From Blastococcus sp. TF02A-30 (GTDB lineage: Bacteria; Actinomycetota; Actinomycetes; Mycobacteriales; Geodermatophilaceae): 64,000 nt of DNA. The position numbers were made by a program, and so were the translations under genes. This document shows positions 34,336 through 44,206 of this stretch, piece after piece. Under the pieces are notes generated by a model. It did no database searches. It saw only the letters and a program-made list of their open reading frames with translations, and was not told the origin of the DNA. The DNA lies in NCBI RefSeq assembly GCF_003319185.1, contig NZ_QOHJ01000003.1:124001-188000 (forward strand), written 5' to 3'. The first letter of the stretch is position 1. Each line of letters opens with the position of its first letter.

Positions 34336-35528
34336 GCCGCCACCCTGCCCTGCGCGACCGCGGGCCGCACGGCACCGACCGCCGGCGCACCGACCGCGAG
34401 CGCCACCAGGACGACCAGCATCGCCCGCAGGATGCCGGTGGCGTCGGCGAGGAAGCCGATGAGCGGTGGCCCGGCCAGGAACGCGGTGTAGCCGATGGAG
34501 CTGACCACCGACACCCGGGCCGCCGCCCGGGCCGGCTCGTCGGCGGCGGCGCTCATGCCGACCGGGAAACCCAGCGCCGCGCCGGCGCCCCAGAGCACAG
34601 CACCGGCCAGCGCCACCGGCGCGCTCGGCGACAGCACGAACAGCACCACGCCGGCCAGCGCCGCGACCGCGCCCGCCCGCAGGACGGGGACGCGGCCGTA
34701 GCGGTCGAGCAGCGTCGTCCCGACGATGCGGACGGCGGTCATGGCCGCCACGAAGATCGCGAACCCGGTGGCGGCCAGCACCTCCCCCGCGCCGTACCCG
34801 TCGGTGAGGCCGACGGCCAGCCAGTCGTAGGCGGTGCCCTCCGTGAAGGCGAAGGTGAGCACCAGCAGGCCGAGCAGCAGCGTGCGAGGCTCCCGCCAGG
34901 CCCGGCTCGCCCCCGACCGGCTCCCCGCCGTCTGATCGGGCGCCTCCTCGACCGGGAGGAAGGACCGGGTGGCGACGGCGAGCGCGGCGAGCACGAGCAC
35001 CGCGGTCACGACCAGCTGGGCGGCCAGTGAGACCTCGAGCGCCGCCGCCGCGGCCCCACCGAGCCCGCCGGCCACCGTGCCGAGGCTGAACCCGGCGTGG
35101 AAGCGAGGCATCACCGCCCGCCCCAGCCGGTGCTCGACGTCGGCGCCCTCGACGTTCATCGACACGTCCCAGAAGGCGATGCCGGCGCCCAGCAGGAACA
35201 GGCCCAGGGCGGCGAGCGGCGCGCCGCCCGCGGTCAGGCCGGCGGCGAGGACCAGCATGCCGGTGACGCTGACCGAGCCGCCGCAGAACGCGCTGCGTGC
35301 GGGGCCGAGCCGGTGCACCACCGCGCCCGACGCGGGCAGGGCGAGAACCGACCCCAGCGAGGCGCACAGCAGGAGCAGCCCGAGCCGCGAGCTGCTCGAG
35401 CCGAGCTGGTCGCGGGCCGCCGGGACCCGCGAGATCCACGAGGCGATCGCCAGGCCGTTGATGGTGAACGCCGCCCCGACGGCCACCTTGGCCCGCTCGA
35501 CCGCTCGCGGCGCCACCGTCGCGGTCAT
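34332..35528 (-). CDS. MFS transporter (12-TM, FucP/sugar-transporter-like)
   Basis: 398 aa with twelve helices in two halves. Opening VERAKVAVGAAFTINGLAIASWISRVPAARDQLG and GIAFWDVSMNVEGADVEHRLGRAVMPRFHAGFSLGTVAGG are typical of a large actinobacterial MFS group often annotated as sugar or multidrug permeases. It shares one base with the amidohydrolase stop (TGATG) and overlaps VOC B, so all four are translationally chained. Direction and substrate unknown. Confidence 0.88.
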   Translation of the reverse strand: MTATVAPRAVERAKVAVGAAFTINGLAIASWISRVPAARDQLGSSSSRLGLLLLCASLGSVLALPASGAVVHRLGPARSAFCGGSVSVTGMLVLAAGLTAGGAPLAALGLFLLGAGIAFWDVSMNVEGADVEHRLGRAVMPRFHAGFSLGTVAGGLGGAAAAALEVSLAAQLVVTAVLVLAALAVATRSFLPVEEAPDQTAGSRSGASRAWREPRTLLLGLLVLTFAFTEGTAYDWLAVGLTDGYGAGEVLAATGFAIFVAAMTAVRIVGTTLLDRYGRVPVLRAGAVAALAGVVLFVLSPSAPVALAGAVLWGAGAALGFPVGMSAAADEPARAAARVSVVSSIGYTAFLAGPPLIGFLADATGILRAMLVVLVALAVGAPAVGAVRPAVAQGRVAA

Positions 35529-36424
35529 CAGCCCTCCAGGTCGAACAGGCGGGCGCCGTTCTCCCACAGCACGGCGCGCAGCCACTCCTCCCCCAGGTCC
35601 AGCCGGTGCAGCGCCTGCAGCTGGTGCGCGTACGGGTACGGGATCGAGGGGAAGTCGCTGCCGAGGAGCACCTTGGCACGCAGCGCCGACAACCGCGGCC
35701 GGTCGGCGGGATCGAAGGGCATCAGCCGCTCGGTGAAGTCGGTGGCGAACATCGTGGTGTCCAGGTGCACCCGCTCGTACCGCTCGGCGAGGTCGAGGAA
35801 CTCCCGGTACTCGGGCATGCCCAGGTGGGCGATGACCAGCCGCAACCGCGGGAAGCGCTCCAGCAGCCCGGTCATCGGCGCGGGGCCGGTGTGCTCGCCG
35901 GCCAGCGGCCCGGAGCCGCAGTGGATGACCACCGGTGTGCCGGTCTCCTCCAGCCGCGCCCACACCGGGTCGAGCAGCGGGTGCCGCGGGTCGAACGCGC
36001 CGACCTGCACGTGCACCTTGAAGATGCGCGTGCCGCGGTCGAGCGCCTCGGCGACGTAGCCCGGCGCCTCGGGCTCGGGGAAGAACGTCGCCGACCGCAG
36101 CACCTGCGGGTGGTGGGCGGCGAAGTCGTGCGACCAGTCGTTCAGCCAGGCGGCCATGCCCGGCTTGTGCGGGTACGGCAGCGTGGGGAAGGCCCGCACG
36201 CCCAGCCGATCGAGGACGGCGAGCCGCTCCTCCACGGGCAGCCGGTAGGCGACCGGCCACTCGGTCCCGTAGTGGGTGCCGGCGGCCTCGAAGTAGCGCC
36301 ACACCTTCGCCTGCACCGGCTCGGGCAGCACGTGCACGTGGACGTCGACCAGCCCTGGCAGCCCCAGCTCCCGCCAGTACCGCGGGACGTCGGCGTCGTC
36401 GACCGGTGCTGCCACGCTGCCCAC
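35528..36424 (-). CDS. Amidohydrolase family protein (amidohydrolase_2 type)
   Basis: 298 aa TIM-barrel hydrolase. Metal-site motifs: LVDVHVHVLPE (about 20-30), VVIHCGSG (about 160-167), RLVIAHLGMPEY (about 190-201) and LLGSDFPSIPY (about 258-268). This subgroup includes decarboxylases and lactone hydrolases acting on aromatic-type acids. GTG 36424 lies 6 nt after TACGGT (36436-36431 on the minus strand), a leaderless start heading the amidohydrolase-MFS-VOC-VOC operon. Confidence 0.9.
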   Translation of the reverse strand: MGSVAAPVDDADVPRYWRELGLPGLVDVHVHVLPEPVQAKVWRYFEAAGTHYGTEWPVAYRLPVEERLAVLDRLGVRAFPTLPYPHKPGMAAWLNDWSHDFAAHHPQVLRSATFFPEPEAPGYVAEALDRGTRIFKVHVQVGAFDPRHPLLDPVWARLEETGTPVVIHCGSGPLAGEHTGPAPMTGLLERFPRLRLVIAHLGMPEYREFLDLAERYERVHLDTTMFATDFTERLMPFDPADRPRLSALRAKVLLGSDFPSIPYPYAHQLQALHRLDLGEEWLRAVLWENGARLFDLEG

Positions 36425-36544
36425 GACCCGACCGTATCGACCGAGCTCAGAACGCGACGACTCGGCCGCCGATGAGTTCCGCCGACCCCGCCGGTCATGC
36501 GCGACGAGTGGCGGCGAGAGGCCGCCCGGACGACGAGGAGCGGC

Positions 36545-36883
36545 ATGCCCCGGTACCTGATCTCGTTCGACGAGGGGTCGATGACCTTCCCGGCCGAGGA
36601 CCTGCCTGACGTCGCGCGGGCCTCGATGACGGTGGTCGAGGAGGCCAGGGGCGCGGGCGTGTGGGTGTTCGGCGGCGGGGTGCAGGACCGCGAACCGGAC
36701 GTCGTCGGCACCGACGGTTCGGTCACCCGCGGCCTGTTCCCCGAGGGCAAGGCGCACGTGGGCGGGTTCGCGGTCGTCGACGTCCCCTCCCGCGAGGAGG
36801 CGCTGCGGTGGGCGGCGAGGATCGCCGTCGCCTGCCGCTGCGCGCAGGAGGTGTGGGAACTCATGCCGGAACCGGAGTTCTGA
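36545..36883 (+). CDS. YCII-like domain protein
   Basis: 112 aa. Begins MPRYLISFDEGSMTFP and contains the YCII/DGPF ferredoxin-like fold with GVWVFGGGVQD and FPEGKAHVGGFAVVDVPSREEALRWAARIA. Such proteins often sit by ECF sigma factors, but no such gene is nearby here. ATG 36545 has GAGGAG 5 nt upstream. It is divergent from the amidohydrolase operon and convergent with the oxidoreductase. Confidence 0.85.
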   Translation: MPRYLISFDEGSMTFPAEDLPDVARASMTVVEEARGAGVWVFGGGVQDREPDVVGTDGSVTRGLFPEGKAHVGGFAVVDVPSREEALRWAARIAVACRCAQEVWELMPEPEF

Positions 36884-36904
36884 CCGGGACGACCCACCCG
36901 CTGG

Positions 36905-37825
36905 TCAGAGCGTGACGACGACCTTGCCGCGCACGTGACCGCCGGCCACCAGCTCCTGGGCCTCCGCCGTCCGCTCCAGCGGGAACGCCTTGGCGACGGC
37001 GACGCGCAGCTGCCCGGCGTCGGCCATGCGGGCCAGCTCCTCGAGGTCGTGCCGCTCCGGGCGGACGAACACGTAGCGCCCGCCCATCTCGTTCACCGAC
37101 GGGTCGACGACGCTGGCGACGCGGGAGAGGTCGCGCACCTGCTTCGGGGCGTCGGCCAGCGAGTCGCCGCCGTTGAGGTCGAGCACGGCGTCGACCGGCT
37201 CGGACAACTGCTCGCTGATCGGGCCGGCCGAGTAGTCGAGCACCTCGGCGGCGCCGGCCTCGGTGAGGAAGCCGTGGTTGCGCGGGCTGGCGGTGCCGAT
37301 GACGTGCGCGCCGAGCGCGACGGCGATCTGGACGGCGAAGAAGCCGACGCCGCCGGCCGCGCGGTGCACGAGCACGCGGTCGCCCTCGCCGACGGCCAGC
37401 GCCTCGGTGAGCGCCTGGTAGGCGGTGAGCCCGGCCAGCGGCACGGCCCCGGCCTCGGTGAACGACAGTGACTCCGGCTTGTGCGCCAGGCAGCGCTGCG
37501 GCGCGGGCACCAGCTCGGCCGCCGTCCCCCACTGGACGTCGTCGCGGCGCAGGTAGCCGAAGACCTCGTCGCCGGGCGCGAAGTCGACGACGGCGGGGCC
37601 GACGGCCTCGACCACACCGGCGAGGTCCCAGCCCGGGACGATCGGGAAGTGGTGCGGGAAGAACCCGGCGAGGCCGCCCTCGCGGATGCCGATGTCGACC
37701 GGGTTCACGCCCGCGGCACGGGTGCGGACCAGCACGGTGTCCGGGCCGACCGGCGGCTCGGGGAGGTCGTCGCGCAGCTGCAGGACCTCGACCCCGCCGA
37801 AGCGGTCGTAGGCGATACCCCTCAC
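36905..37825 (-). CDS. NADP-dependent quinone oxidoreductase-like MDR protein
   Basis: 306 aa zinc-independent medium-chain reductase. [15 protein letters not shown] (about 34-48), [24 protein letters not shown] and the nucleotide loop [27 protein letters not shown] (about 145-171) fit the QOR/zeta-crystallin group. No catalytic or structural zinc cysteines. GTG 37825 overlaps the smpB stop by GTGA, so it is translated with smpB; a functional link is not obvious. Confidence 0.88.
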   Translation of the reverse strand: MRGIAYDRFGGVEVLQLRDDLPEPPVGPDTVLVRTRAAGVNPVDIGIREGGLAGFFPHHFPIVPGWDLAGVVEAVGPAVVDFAPGDEVFGYLRRDDVQWGTAAELVPAPQRCLAHKPESLSFTEAGAVPLAGLTAYQALTEALAVGEGDRVLVHRAAGGVGFFAVQIAVALGAHVIGTASPRNHGFLTEAGAAEVLDYSAGPISEQLSEPVDAVLDLNGGDSLADAPKQVRDLSRVASVVDPSVNEMGGRYVFVRPERHDLEELARMADAGQLRVAVAKAFPLERTAEAQELVAGGHVRGKVVVTL

Positions 37826-38298
37826 CGGCGTCCCTTCACGTAGCGGCCGAACGCCTTCTGGATCTCGCGGCGGGAGTCCCGCTCGGCGAGGTCGTGCCGC
37901 TTGTCGTAGGACTTCTTGCCCTTGGCCAGTGCGAGGGTGGCCTTGACCTTGCCGTCCTTGAAGTACATGTCGAGCGGGACGAGCGTGAGCCCGCCCTCCT
38001 TGATCTTGCTGACCAGCTTGTCGATCTCGCCCCGGTGCATGAGCACCTTCCGCTTGCGGCGCGGCGTGTGGTTGGTCCAGGTGCCCTGCACGTACTCGGG
38101 GATGTGGACGTGCTGGAGCCACACCTCGCCGTCGTCGATCGAGGCGAAGCCGTCGACGAGCGAGGCCCGGCCGGCACGCAGGCTCTTCACCTCGGTGCCG
38201 GTGAGCACCAGGCCCACCTCGTACTGGTCGAGGATCGAGTAGTCGTGCCGCGCCTTCTTGTTCTGGGCGATGAGCTTGCGCCCCTGTTCCCGCGGCAT
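37822..38298 (-). CDS. smpB: SsrA-binding protein SmpB
   Basis: 158 aa. Conserved text [68 protein letters not shown] and the basic tail [28 protein letters not shown]. SmpB binds the tRNA-like domain of tmRNA and brings it to stalled ribosomes. It follows prfB-ftsE-ftsX as in many actinobacteria, and its tmRNA partner gene lies about 12 kb away in this window. Confidence 0.97.
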   Translation of the reverse strand: MPREQGRKLIAQNKKARHDYSILDQYEVGLVLTGTEVKSLRAGRASLVDGFASIDDGEVWLQHVHIPEYVQGTWTNHTPRRKRKVLMHRGEIDKLVSKIKEGGLTLVPLDMYFKDGKVKATLALAKGKKSYDKRHDLAERDSRREIQKAFGRYVKGRR

Positions 38299-38324
38299 GA
38301 CCCCAGGCTACTGGCCCCCCGCAA

Positions 38325-38388
38325 CGACGATCATGGAGCTGTGACCACCGGGTCGGGCCCGGGCGTGGTCACGGCTCCATGATCGTCG
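38325..38388. repeat. 24-bp inverted repeat (hairpin) between ftsX and smpB
   Basis: Arms 38325-38348 and 38365-38388 are complementary over 24 positions with one G-U pair; the loop is 16 nt and GC-rich. Each arm contains GATCATGGAGC-type sequence. The predicted stem is far longer than a usual terminator and separates ftsX from smpB on the same strand. It may be a terminator or a copy of a dispersed palindromic element. Confidence 0.75.
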
Positions 38389-38402
38389 GCAGGGCGAACT
38401 GG

Positions 38403-39296
38403 CTACAGCCGCACGTACAGCCGCAGGGTCACGTAGGAGGCCACCGCGGCCAGGCCCACGCCCGCGGCGGTGATGATCGCGCCGGTGGTGGCGATCTGGC
38501 CCCAGTCGACGCCGGTGATGATCCCGGCCTTGATCGGCCCGGCCAACGTCTTGTCGACGAACAGGATCTTGGTCAGCACCAGACCCCCGACGGCGAGCAG
38601 ACCACCGATGAGCCCGGCCACCGCGGCCTCGAGGATGAACGGCAGCTGCGTGTACCAGCGCGAGGCGCCGACCAGCCGCATGATGTTGGTCTCGTTGCGG
38701 CGGTTGAAGGCGGCCAGCTGGATGGTGTTGGAGATCAGCAGCAGCGCGGCGAGCGCCTGGACGACGGCCACGGCGAGGGTCGCGTTGCGGGCCCCGTTGA
38801 GCAGGCTGAACAGCCGGTCGAGGAACTCCCCCTCGTCGCGCACCTGGTCGACGCCGTTCTCCCCGCTGGGGAACGCCTCGGCGATGACCGGGTAGCGCTC
38901 GGGGTTGACCAGCTCGACGCGGAAGCTCTCGGGCAGCGCGTCCGGCGGCGTGTTCTCGACCAGCTCGGGCTGCTGGCTGAACTGCTGCTGGAAGCGCTCG
39001 TAGGCCTCTTCCTTGGTCTCGTAGATGTAGTTCTTCACCTCGGTCGACGAGTCGAGCTCGGCGCGGATCGCGTCGCGCTGCTCGTCGGTGACGTCGTCGG
39101 TGAGGAAGATGGAGACCTGGACCTTGTCGTAGTAGATCTCCTTCATCTTCGGGATCATCCCGCCGGGTCCGCCGATGAGCAGACCGACGCCCATGAGCCC
39201 GAGCGAGATGGCCGTGGTGAGGATCATCGCGACCGTCATGGTGAGGTTGCGACGCAGCCCGGTGGCCACCTCGGAGAGCACGAAGTTGACGCGCAT
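38403..39296 (-). CDS. ftsX: Cell division protein FtsX (permease-like)
   Basis: 297 aa. N-terminal helix (about 20-45), an extracellular domain (about 50-170) and three C-terminal helices (about 172-198, 222-245, 268-290). NRRNETNIMRLVGASRWYTQLPFILEA is the typical FtsX loop. With FtsE it transmits ATP-driven signals to peptidoglycan hydrolases at the septum. Directly downstream of ftsE (47 nt). Confidence 0.97.
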   Translation of the reverse strand: MRVNFVLSEVATGLRRNLTMTVAMILTTAISLGLMGVGLLIGGPGGMIPKMKEIYYDKVQVSIFLTDDVTDEQRDAIRAELDSSTEVKNYIYETKEEAYERFQQQFSQQPELVENTPPDALPESFRVELVNPERYPVIAEAFPSGENGVDQVRDEGEFLDRLFSLLNGARNATLAVAVVQALAALLLISNTIQLAAFNRRNETNIMRLVGASRWYTQLPFILEAAVAGLIGGLLAVGGLVLTKILFVDKTLAGPIKAGIITGVDWGQIATTGAIITAAGVGLAAVASYVTLRLYVRL

Positions 39297-39343
39297 GGAT
39301 TCCCTGTCGTGGAGTTCGGAGAGGCCCGGTCAGCGGGGCGCGG

Positions 39344-40033
<690 letters not shown>

Positions 40034-40212
40034 GAGGCGCCACGGTACTAGTCCCGAGGCCCTCCACCGGGCGTTCGCCACGGAACTACCGGGAGTCGTT
40101 CTCGCCCTGTGTCACGACGTCGGGGCGAACCACGCGGACGACGGTCACGGACGGTTGCGTCCGGCTCCGATCCGGCCGCGATTCGTGAGGTCCCCTACAC
40201 CCGCCCCGGCGC

Positions 40213-41325
40213 TCAGGGGGCGGGCACCGTCTCCTGCTGGCGGCGCCAGCGGATGCCCGCCTCGATGAAGGCGTCGATGTCGCCGTCGAGGACCGCCGTC
40301 GTGTTGCCGGTCTCGTAGTCGGTGCGCAGGTCCTTGACCATCTGGTACGGGTGCAGCACGTAGGAGCGCATCTGGTTGCCCCAGCTGCTGCCCTCGCCCT
40401 TGAGCGCGTCCATCTCGGCCTTCTGCTCCTGCTGGCGCACGACCAGCAGCCGGGCCTGGAGCACGCGCAGGGCAGCCGCGCGGTTCTGGATCTGCGACTT
40501 CTCGTTCTGGCAGGACACCACGATCCCGGTGGGGATGTGCGTCATCCGGACGGCGGAGTCGGTCGTGTTGACGCTCTGGCCGCCCGGGCCCGACGACCGG
40601 AAGACGTCGACCCGGATCTCGTTCTCCGGGATGTCGACGTGGTCGGTCTGCTCGACGACCGGCAGCACCTCGACACCGGCGAACGAGGTCTGGCGGCGGC
40701 CCTGGTTGTCGAACGGCGAGATGCGCACCAGCCGGTGGGTGCCCTGCTCGACCGAGAGCGTGCCGTAGGCGTAGGGCACCTTGACCGAGAAGGTGGCCGA
40801 CTTGATGCCCGCCTCCTCGGCGTAGCTGATGTCGAGCACCTCGGTCGGGTACTTGTGGCGCTCGGCCCACCGCAGGTACATGCGCATGAGCATCTCGGCG
40901 AAGTCGGCGGCGTCGACGCCACCCGCCTCCGAGCGGATGGTCACCAGCGCCTCGCGGGAGTCGTACTCCCCCGACAGCAGCGTGCGGACCTCCAGCTCGT
41001 CGATCGACGCGCGCAGGCTCTCCAGCTCCCGCTCGGCCTCGGCGGTGGTCGCCTCGTCGCCCTCCTCGGCGGCCATCTCGTGCAGCAGGCCGACGTCCTC
41101 GAGCCGGCCGCGCAGCTCCTCGACCCGGCGCAGGTCGCCCTGCAGGTAGGAGAGCCTGGAGGTCAGCGCCTGGGCGGCCTCGACGTCGTCCCACAGGTCG
41201 GGGGCGGCGGCCTGCTGCTCCAGGTCGGCGACCTCCCGGCGCAGCTGGTCGACGTCGAGAACGGCCTCGATCGACGTGAGGGTCGAGTTGAGCTCGTCCA
41301 GGACGACGGAGAAGTCAGCTGCCAC
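40213..41325 (-). CDS. prfB: Peptide chain release factor 2
   Basis: 370 aa. The stop-codon-reading tripeptide SPF is in [16 protein letters not shown] and the catalytic GGQ in [17 protein letters not shown]. It terminates at UGA and UAA. No in-frame UGA near the start, so it lacks the programmed +1 frameshift of E. coli prfB. GTG 41325 ([12 protein letters not shown]) is leaderless: TACCCT (41339-41334 on the minus strand) ends 8 nt before it. Confidence 0.97.
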   Translation of the reverse strand: MAADFSVVLDELNSTLTSIEAVLDVDQLRREVADLEQQAAAPDLWDDVEAAQALTSRLSYLQGDLRRVEELRGRLEDVGLLHEMAAEEGDEATTAEAERELESLRASIDELEVRTLLSGEYDSREALVTIRSEAGGVDAADFAEMLMRMYLRWAERHKYPTEVLDISYAEEAGIKSATFSVKVPYAYGTLSVEQGTHRLVRISPFDNQGRRQTSFAGVEVLPVVEQTDHVDIPENEIRVDVFRSSGPGGQSVNTTDSAVRMTHIPTGIVVSCQNEKSQIQNRAAALRVLQARLLVVRQQEQKAEMDALKGEGSSWGNQMRSYVLHPYQMVKDLRTDYETGNTTAVLDGDIDAFIEAGIRWRRQQETVPAP

Positions 41326-41333
41326 GTCTAGCC

Positions 41334-41363
41334 AGGGTAGTGCGCTCGCGCCAGGGGTAGTCA
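41334..41363. promoter_or_regulatory. Back-to-back leaderless promoters for prfB and the DUF6343-like gene
   Basis: TACCCT on the minus strand (41339-41334) and TAGTCA on the plus strand (41358-41363) each lie 7-8 nt from a GTG start (41325 and 41371). Only 45 nt separate the two genes, so the -35 regions overlap. Confidence 0.5.
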
Positions 41364-41370
41364 CCGTGCC

Positions 41371-41658
41371 GTGGACGAGCCGCGGCGACCCCGCTCCCGG
41401 GAGGACTACGAGCGCGGCCTCCCCGGCTACCACGACCCCACCGCCGGCTTCGGTGGCGCGGCGCCGGCGCAGTCGGCGCTGACGCTGCGGCTGGTGCTCG
41501 CCCTGTTCGGGCTGGTCGTCTGCCTGGCGGGCGGCATCGGCTGGCTGGCCACCGACCTGCCGGCGTGGCCCGGGGTGCTGCTGCTGGTCGCCGCCGCGGT
41601 CGCCGTCGTGGACCTCGTGGTGATCATCCGCCGGAAGGCGCGCGGCGAGCCGGGCTGA
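41371..41658 (+). CDS. DUF6343-like small membrane protein
   Basis: 95 aa. A polar N-terminus ([29 protein letters not shown]) precedes [25 protein letters not shown] and a second helix [21 protein letters not shown]. The SALxLRLVLA start of helix 1 recalls DUF6343 proteins of streptomycetes. Function unknown. Leaderless GTG 41371; ends 3 nt from the convergent GGDEF-EAL gene. Confidence 0.7.
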   Translation: MDEPRRPRSREDYERGLPGYHDPTAGFGGAAPAQSALTLRLVLALFGLVVCLAGGIGWLATDLPAWPGVLLLVAAAVAVVDLVVIIRRKARGEPG

Positions 41659-41661
41659 GGG

Positions 41662-43434
41662 TCAGGCCCCCGACCGGGCGTAGCGCTCCGCGGAGGTCTC
41701 GCGCAGCCAGCGGGCCAGCTCGCCGGCCGCCATCGGCCGGGCGATGTGGAAGCCCTGCGCGAACGTGCAGCCCAGCGCGGAGACGACGGCGAGCTGCTCG
41801 GCGGTCTCCACCCCCTCGGCCAGGCTGCGCATCCCGAACGCCTCCGCGAGCCCCACGACCGCGCTGATCGCCGCGGCGGACTGGCTGGTCAACCGGTCGG
41901 CTCCGGCGACCAGGCTGCGGTCGATCTTGAGCGACCCCGCCGGCAGCGACATCAGCTGGCTGATCGAGGAGAACCCGCACCCGAAGTCGTCGATGGAAAC
42001 CTCCACGCCGCTCACCCGCAGCTGGGCGAGCTGCGCCGCGGCCGCGACCGGGTCCTCGGCGACGCTGGTCTCGGTCAGCTCCACCACCAGCCGGTCGGCG
42101 GCCAGCCCGGACCCCGCCAGCGCGGAGGCGACGTCGTCGACCAGCGTGCCGCCGGCGAAGTGCTCGGCGGCGATGTTCACACCGACGATCAGGGGCAGGC
42201 CCTCGGCCTCCCACGCCACCGCCTGCCCGGTCGCGGTGCGCAGCACCCACCGGGTCAGGTCGGGCATGAGGTCGTGCTGGGCGGCGAGCTGGACGAAGTC
42301 CGACGGCGGCAGCAGCCCGCGTTCGGGGTGCTGCCAGCGGACCAGCGCCTCCACGCCGGTGCAGCGGCGGCTGGGCAGGTGCAGGATCGGCTGGTAGTGC
42401 AGGACCAGCTGGTCGCCGGCGATCGCGTCCCGCAGCTCCGCGGCCAGCTGCATCTTCTGCTCGGCAGCGGTGCGCAGCTCCGGGCTGAACACGCGGACCC
42501 TGCCCCGCCCGGCAGCCTTGGCCGCGTACATGGCCAGGTCGGCGTCGCGGACCAGATCGGTGGACCGGACGCCGCGCCGGACGCCGCGCGCGGTGCCGGC
42601 GATGCCGATGCTCGCGCCCAGCCGCAGGCTGCGACCGCCCAGGAGGAAGGGCTCCTCGAACGCCGCGTGGCAGCGGGCGGCGAGCACCTCGGCGCCGTCG
42701 GTGTCGCAGTCGCGGCACAGGACGACGAACTCGTCGCCGCCGAGCCGGCCCACGGTGTCCTGTCCGCGCGAGGCCCGGAGCAGCCGGGCCGAGAGCTGGC
42801 GGAGGAGCTCGTCACCGACCTCGTGCCCGAGGGAGTCGTTGACCGTCTTGAAGCCGTCGACGTCGAGGAACAGCACCGCCACGGCGGGACGGTCGGGGCG
42901 CTGGAGCTCGCGGTCGATCAGCTCGTGCAGGTGGGCGCGGTTGGGCAGCTCGGTGAGGTGGTCGTGCCGGGCCTGCCAGGAGGAGGCGCGCTCGGCGAGC
43001 ACCCGCGCGGTGACGTCGGTGTGCGTGACGACGACGTGCCCGCGGCTGCCGACCCGGGTGGCCTGCACGTGGAACCACAGCCGCCCGCCCCCGCCGCCCG
43101 GGCTGGGCATCGAGCGGTCGATGGACACCTCGGTCCGCAGACCGGCGATCAGCTCGCGCAGCTCCGAGACGAGCGTGCGGCCCTCCGGGTCGTCGGCGAG
43201 CCCCACGGCCTCGGCGTAGTAGTCGGCGCCGGGCCGGATCGCCACGCCGTGGTCGCGCCCGTCCTGCTCCCAGGCCCGGTTCACCATGACGATGACGCCG
43301 TCGGGGTCGAGCACCACGGTGGGCGAGGGCAGCGCGTCGACGATCGCCGCGACCAGCCCGGCGTCCCGGGCGCGAGTCGCCTCGCTCTCCGGCACGTCGA
43401 GCGGCGGCTGCACGTCGCCCGCGTCTGCTGCCAC
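41662..43434 (-). CDS. PAS-GGDEF-EAL cyclic-di-GMP signalling protein
   Basis: 590 aa, soluble. PAS domain (about 25-145), GGDEF domain (about 155-310) with intact GRLGGDEF and a product-inhibition RxxD site (RGQD) just before it, and EAL domain (about 330-580) with GVEALVRW, SIDDFGCGFSS and LAEGVET. Both cyclase and phosphodiesterase sites look usable, so net activity depends on the PAS input. GTG 43434 has GGGGGAG 3 nt away; GTG 43458 is an alternative. Confidence 0.92.
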   Translation of the reverse strand: MAADAGDVQPPLDVPESEATRARDAGLVAAIVDALPSPTVVLDPDGVIVMVNRAWEQDGRDHGVAIRPGADYYAEAVGLADDPEGRTLVSELRELIAGLRTEVSIDRSMPSPGGGGGRLWFHVQATRVGSRGHVVVTHTDVTARVLAERASSWQARHDHLTELPNRAHLHELIDRELQRPDRPAVAVLFLDVDGFKTVNDSLGHEVGDELLRQLSARLLRASRGQDTVGRLGGDEFVVLCRDCDTDGAEVLAARCHAAFEEPFLLGGRSLRLGASIGIAGTARGVRRGVRSTDLVRDADLAMYAAKAAGRGRVRVFSPELRTAAEQKMQLAAELRDAIAGDQLVLHYQPILHLPSRRCTGVEALVRWQHPERGLLPPSDFVQLAAQHDLMPDLTRWVLRTATGQAVAWEAEGLPLIVGVNIAAEHFAGGTLVDDVASALAGSGLAADRLVVELTETSVAEDPVAAAAQLAQLRVSGVEVSIDDFGCGFSSISQLMSLPAGSLKIDRSLVAGADRLTSQSAAAISAVVGLAEAFGMRSLAEGVETAEQLAVVSALGCTFAQGFHIARPMAAGELARWLRETSAERYARSGA

Positions 43435-43549
43435 GTCTCCCCCGGCCTCGAGGGGCACCTCGCCGGTGCCCTGTCCCGTTCCCTATCGGCAACCGTGACC
43501 GCGCCCACAGGTCGCCAGGAGGGTTCTCCCCGCAAAGGGTGAGCGGCAA

Positions 43550-43879
43550 TCAGGCGGGCGCGACCGTCTCCTCCGCGATCCAGGCGAGGTAGTCGGGGTT
43601 GCCGCCCACCAGCGGCAGGGCGATCACGCAGGGGACGTCGTAGGCGTGCAGCTCGCGGACCCGGGCGGTCACCGCGTCGACCAGCGACCGCCGGGTGTGC
43701 AGCGCGACCCGCGCCTCGGCCTCGTCGTGCACCGCGCCCTGCCACCGGTAGACCGACCGGATCGGGGCGATCTGGTGCCCGCAGGCGGCCAGCCGCTCCT
43801 CGACGAGCGTGCGCGTCAGCCCGGCCAGCCGGCCGGCGTCCGCGGCGGTGACCACGACCTCGCAGAACTCCTCGTCCAC
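43550..43879 (-). CDS. cutA: Divalent-cation tolerance protein CutA
   Basis: 109 aa. EVVVTAADAGRLAGLTRTLVEERLAACGHQIAPIRSVYRWQGAVHDEAEARVALHTRR and VIALPLVGGNPDYLAWI are the CutA1 fold signature. CutA trimers bind copper and other metals; the physiological role is debated. Short monocistronic gene starting at GTG 43879. Confidence 0.95.
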   Translation of the reverse strand: MDEEFCEVVVTAADAGRLAGLTRTLVEERLAACGHQIAPIRSVYRWQGAVHDEAEARVALHTRRSLVDAVTARVRELHAYDVPCVIALPLVGGNPDYLAWIAEETVAPA

Positions 43880-43947
43880 GCCGGCATCCTCGCGCCTTCC
43901 GGGCTCGCCGCGCGTATCGCGGGGCCGGCCCGGGGTAGGGGTCGGCC

Positions 43948-44184
43948 ATGACCGACGACATGACGTGCGAGATCGACGGCGAGGAGTACGTGCTGCGCCG
44001 GGACGGCGAGGGCCTCCAGGTGGGCCGCCGGGTGGCCGGCGACGTCGCCTGGCTGGACACGGTGGACCCGGGCCTGCTGCCGGACGCGGCGCGGGCGGCC
44101 CTGGAGTCCGGCGACACCTCCGACCAGGCGCTGCTGACCGCCGTCCGCGGCGTGGTGCAGGCCGAGGTCCAGCGCGGCGGCTGA
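43948..44184 (+). CDS. Small acidic protein of unknown function
   Basis: 78 aa, strongly acidic: MTDDMTCEIDGEEYVLRRDGEGLQVG then DTVDPGLLPDAARAALESGDTS. Predicted mixed alpha/beta, no membrane segment. I recognise no family. A TAGGGG stretch ends about 7 nt before ATG 43948, so it may be leaderless. Divergent from cutA. Confidence 0.6.
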   Translation: MTDDMTCEIDGEEYVLRRDGEGLQVGRRVAGDVAWLDTVDPGLLPDAARAALESGDTSDQALLTAVRGVVQAEVQRGG

Positions 44185-44206
44185 GCGGACCGGTGCCGGC
44201 GGCCGC

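Noticed and set aside
41200-41330. Programmed +1 frameshift in prfB
   Set aside because: The sequence has no in-frame UGA near codon 25 and the coding frame is continuous from GTG 41325.
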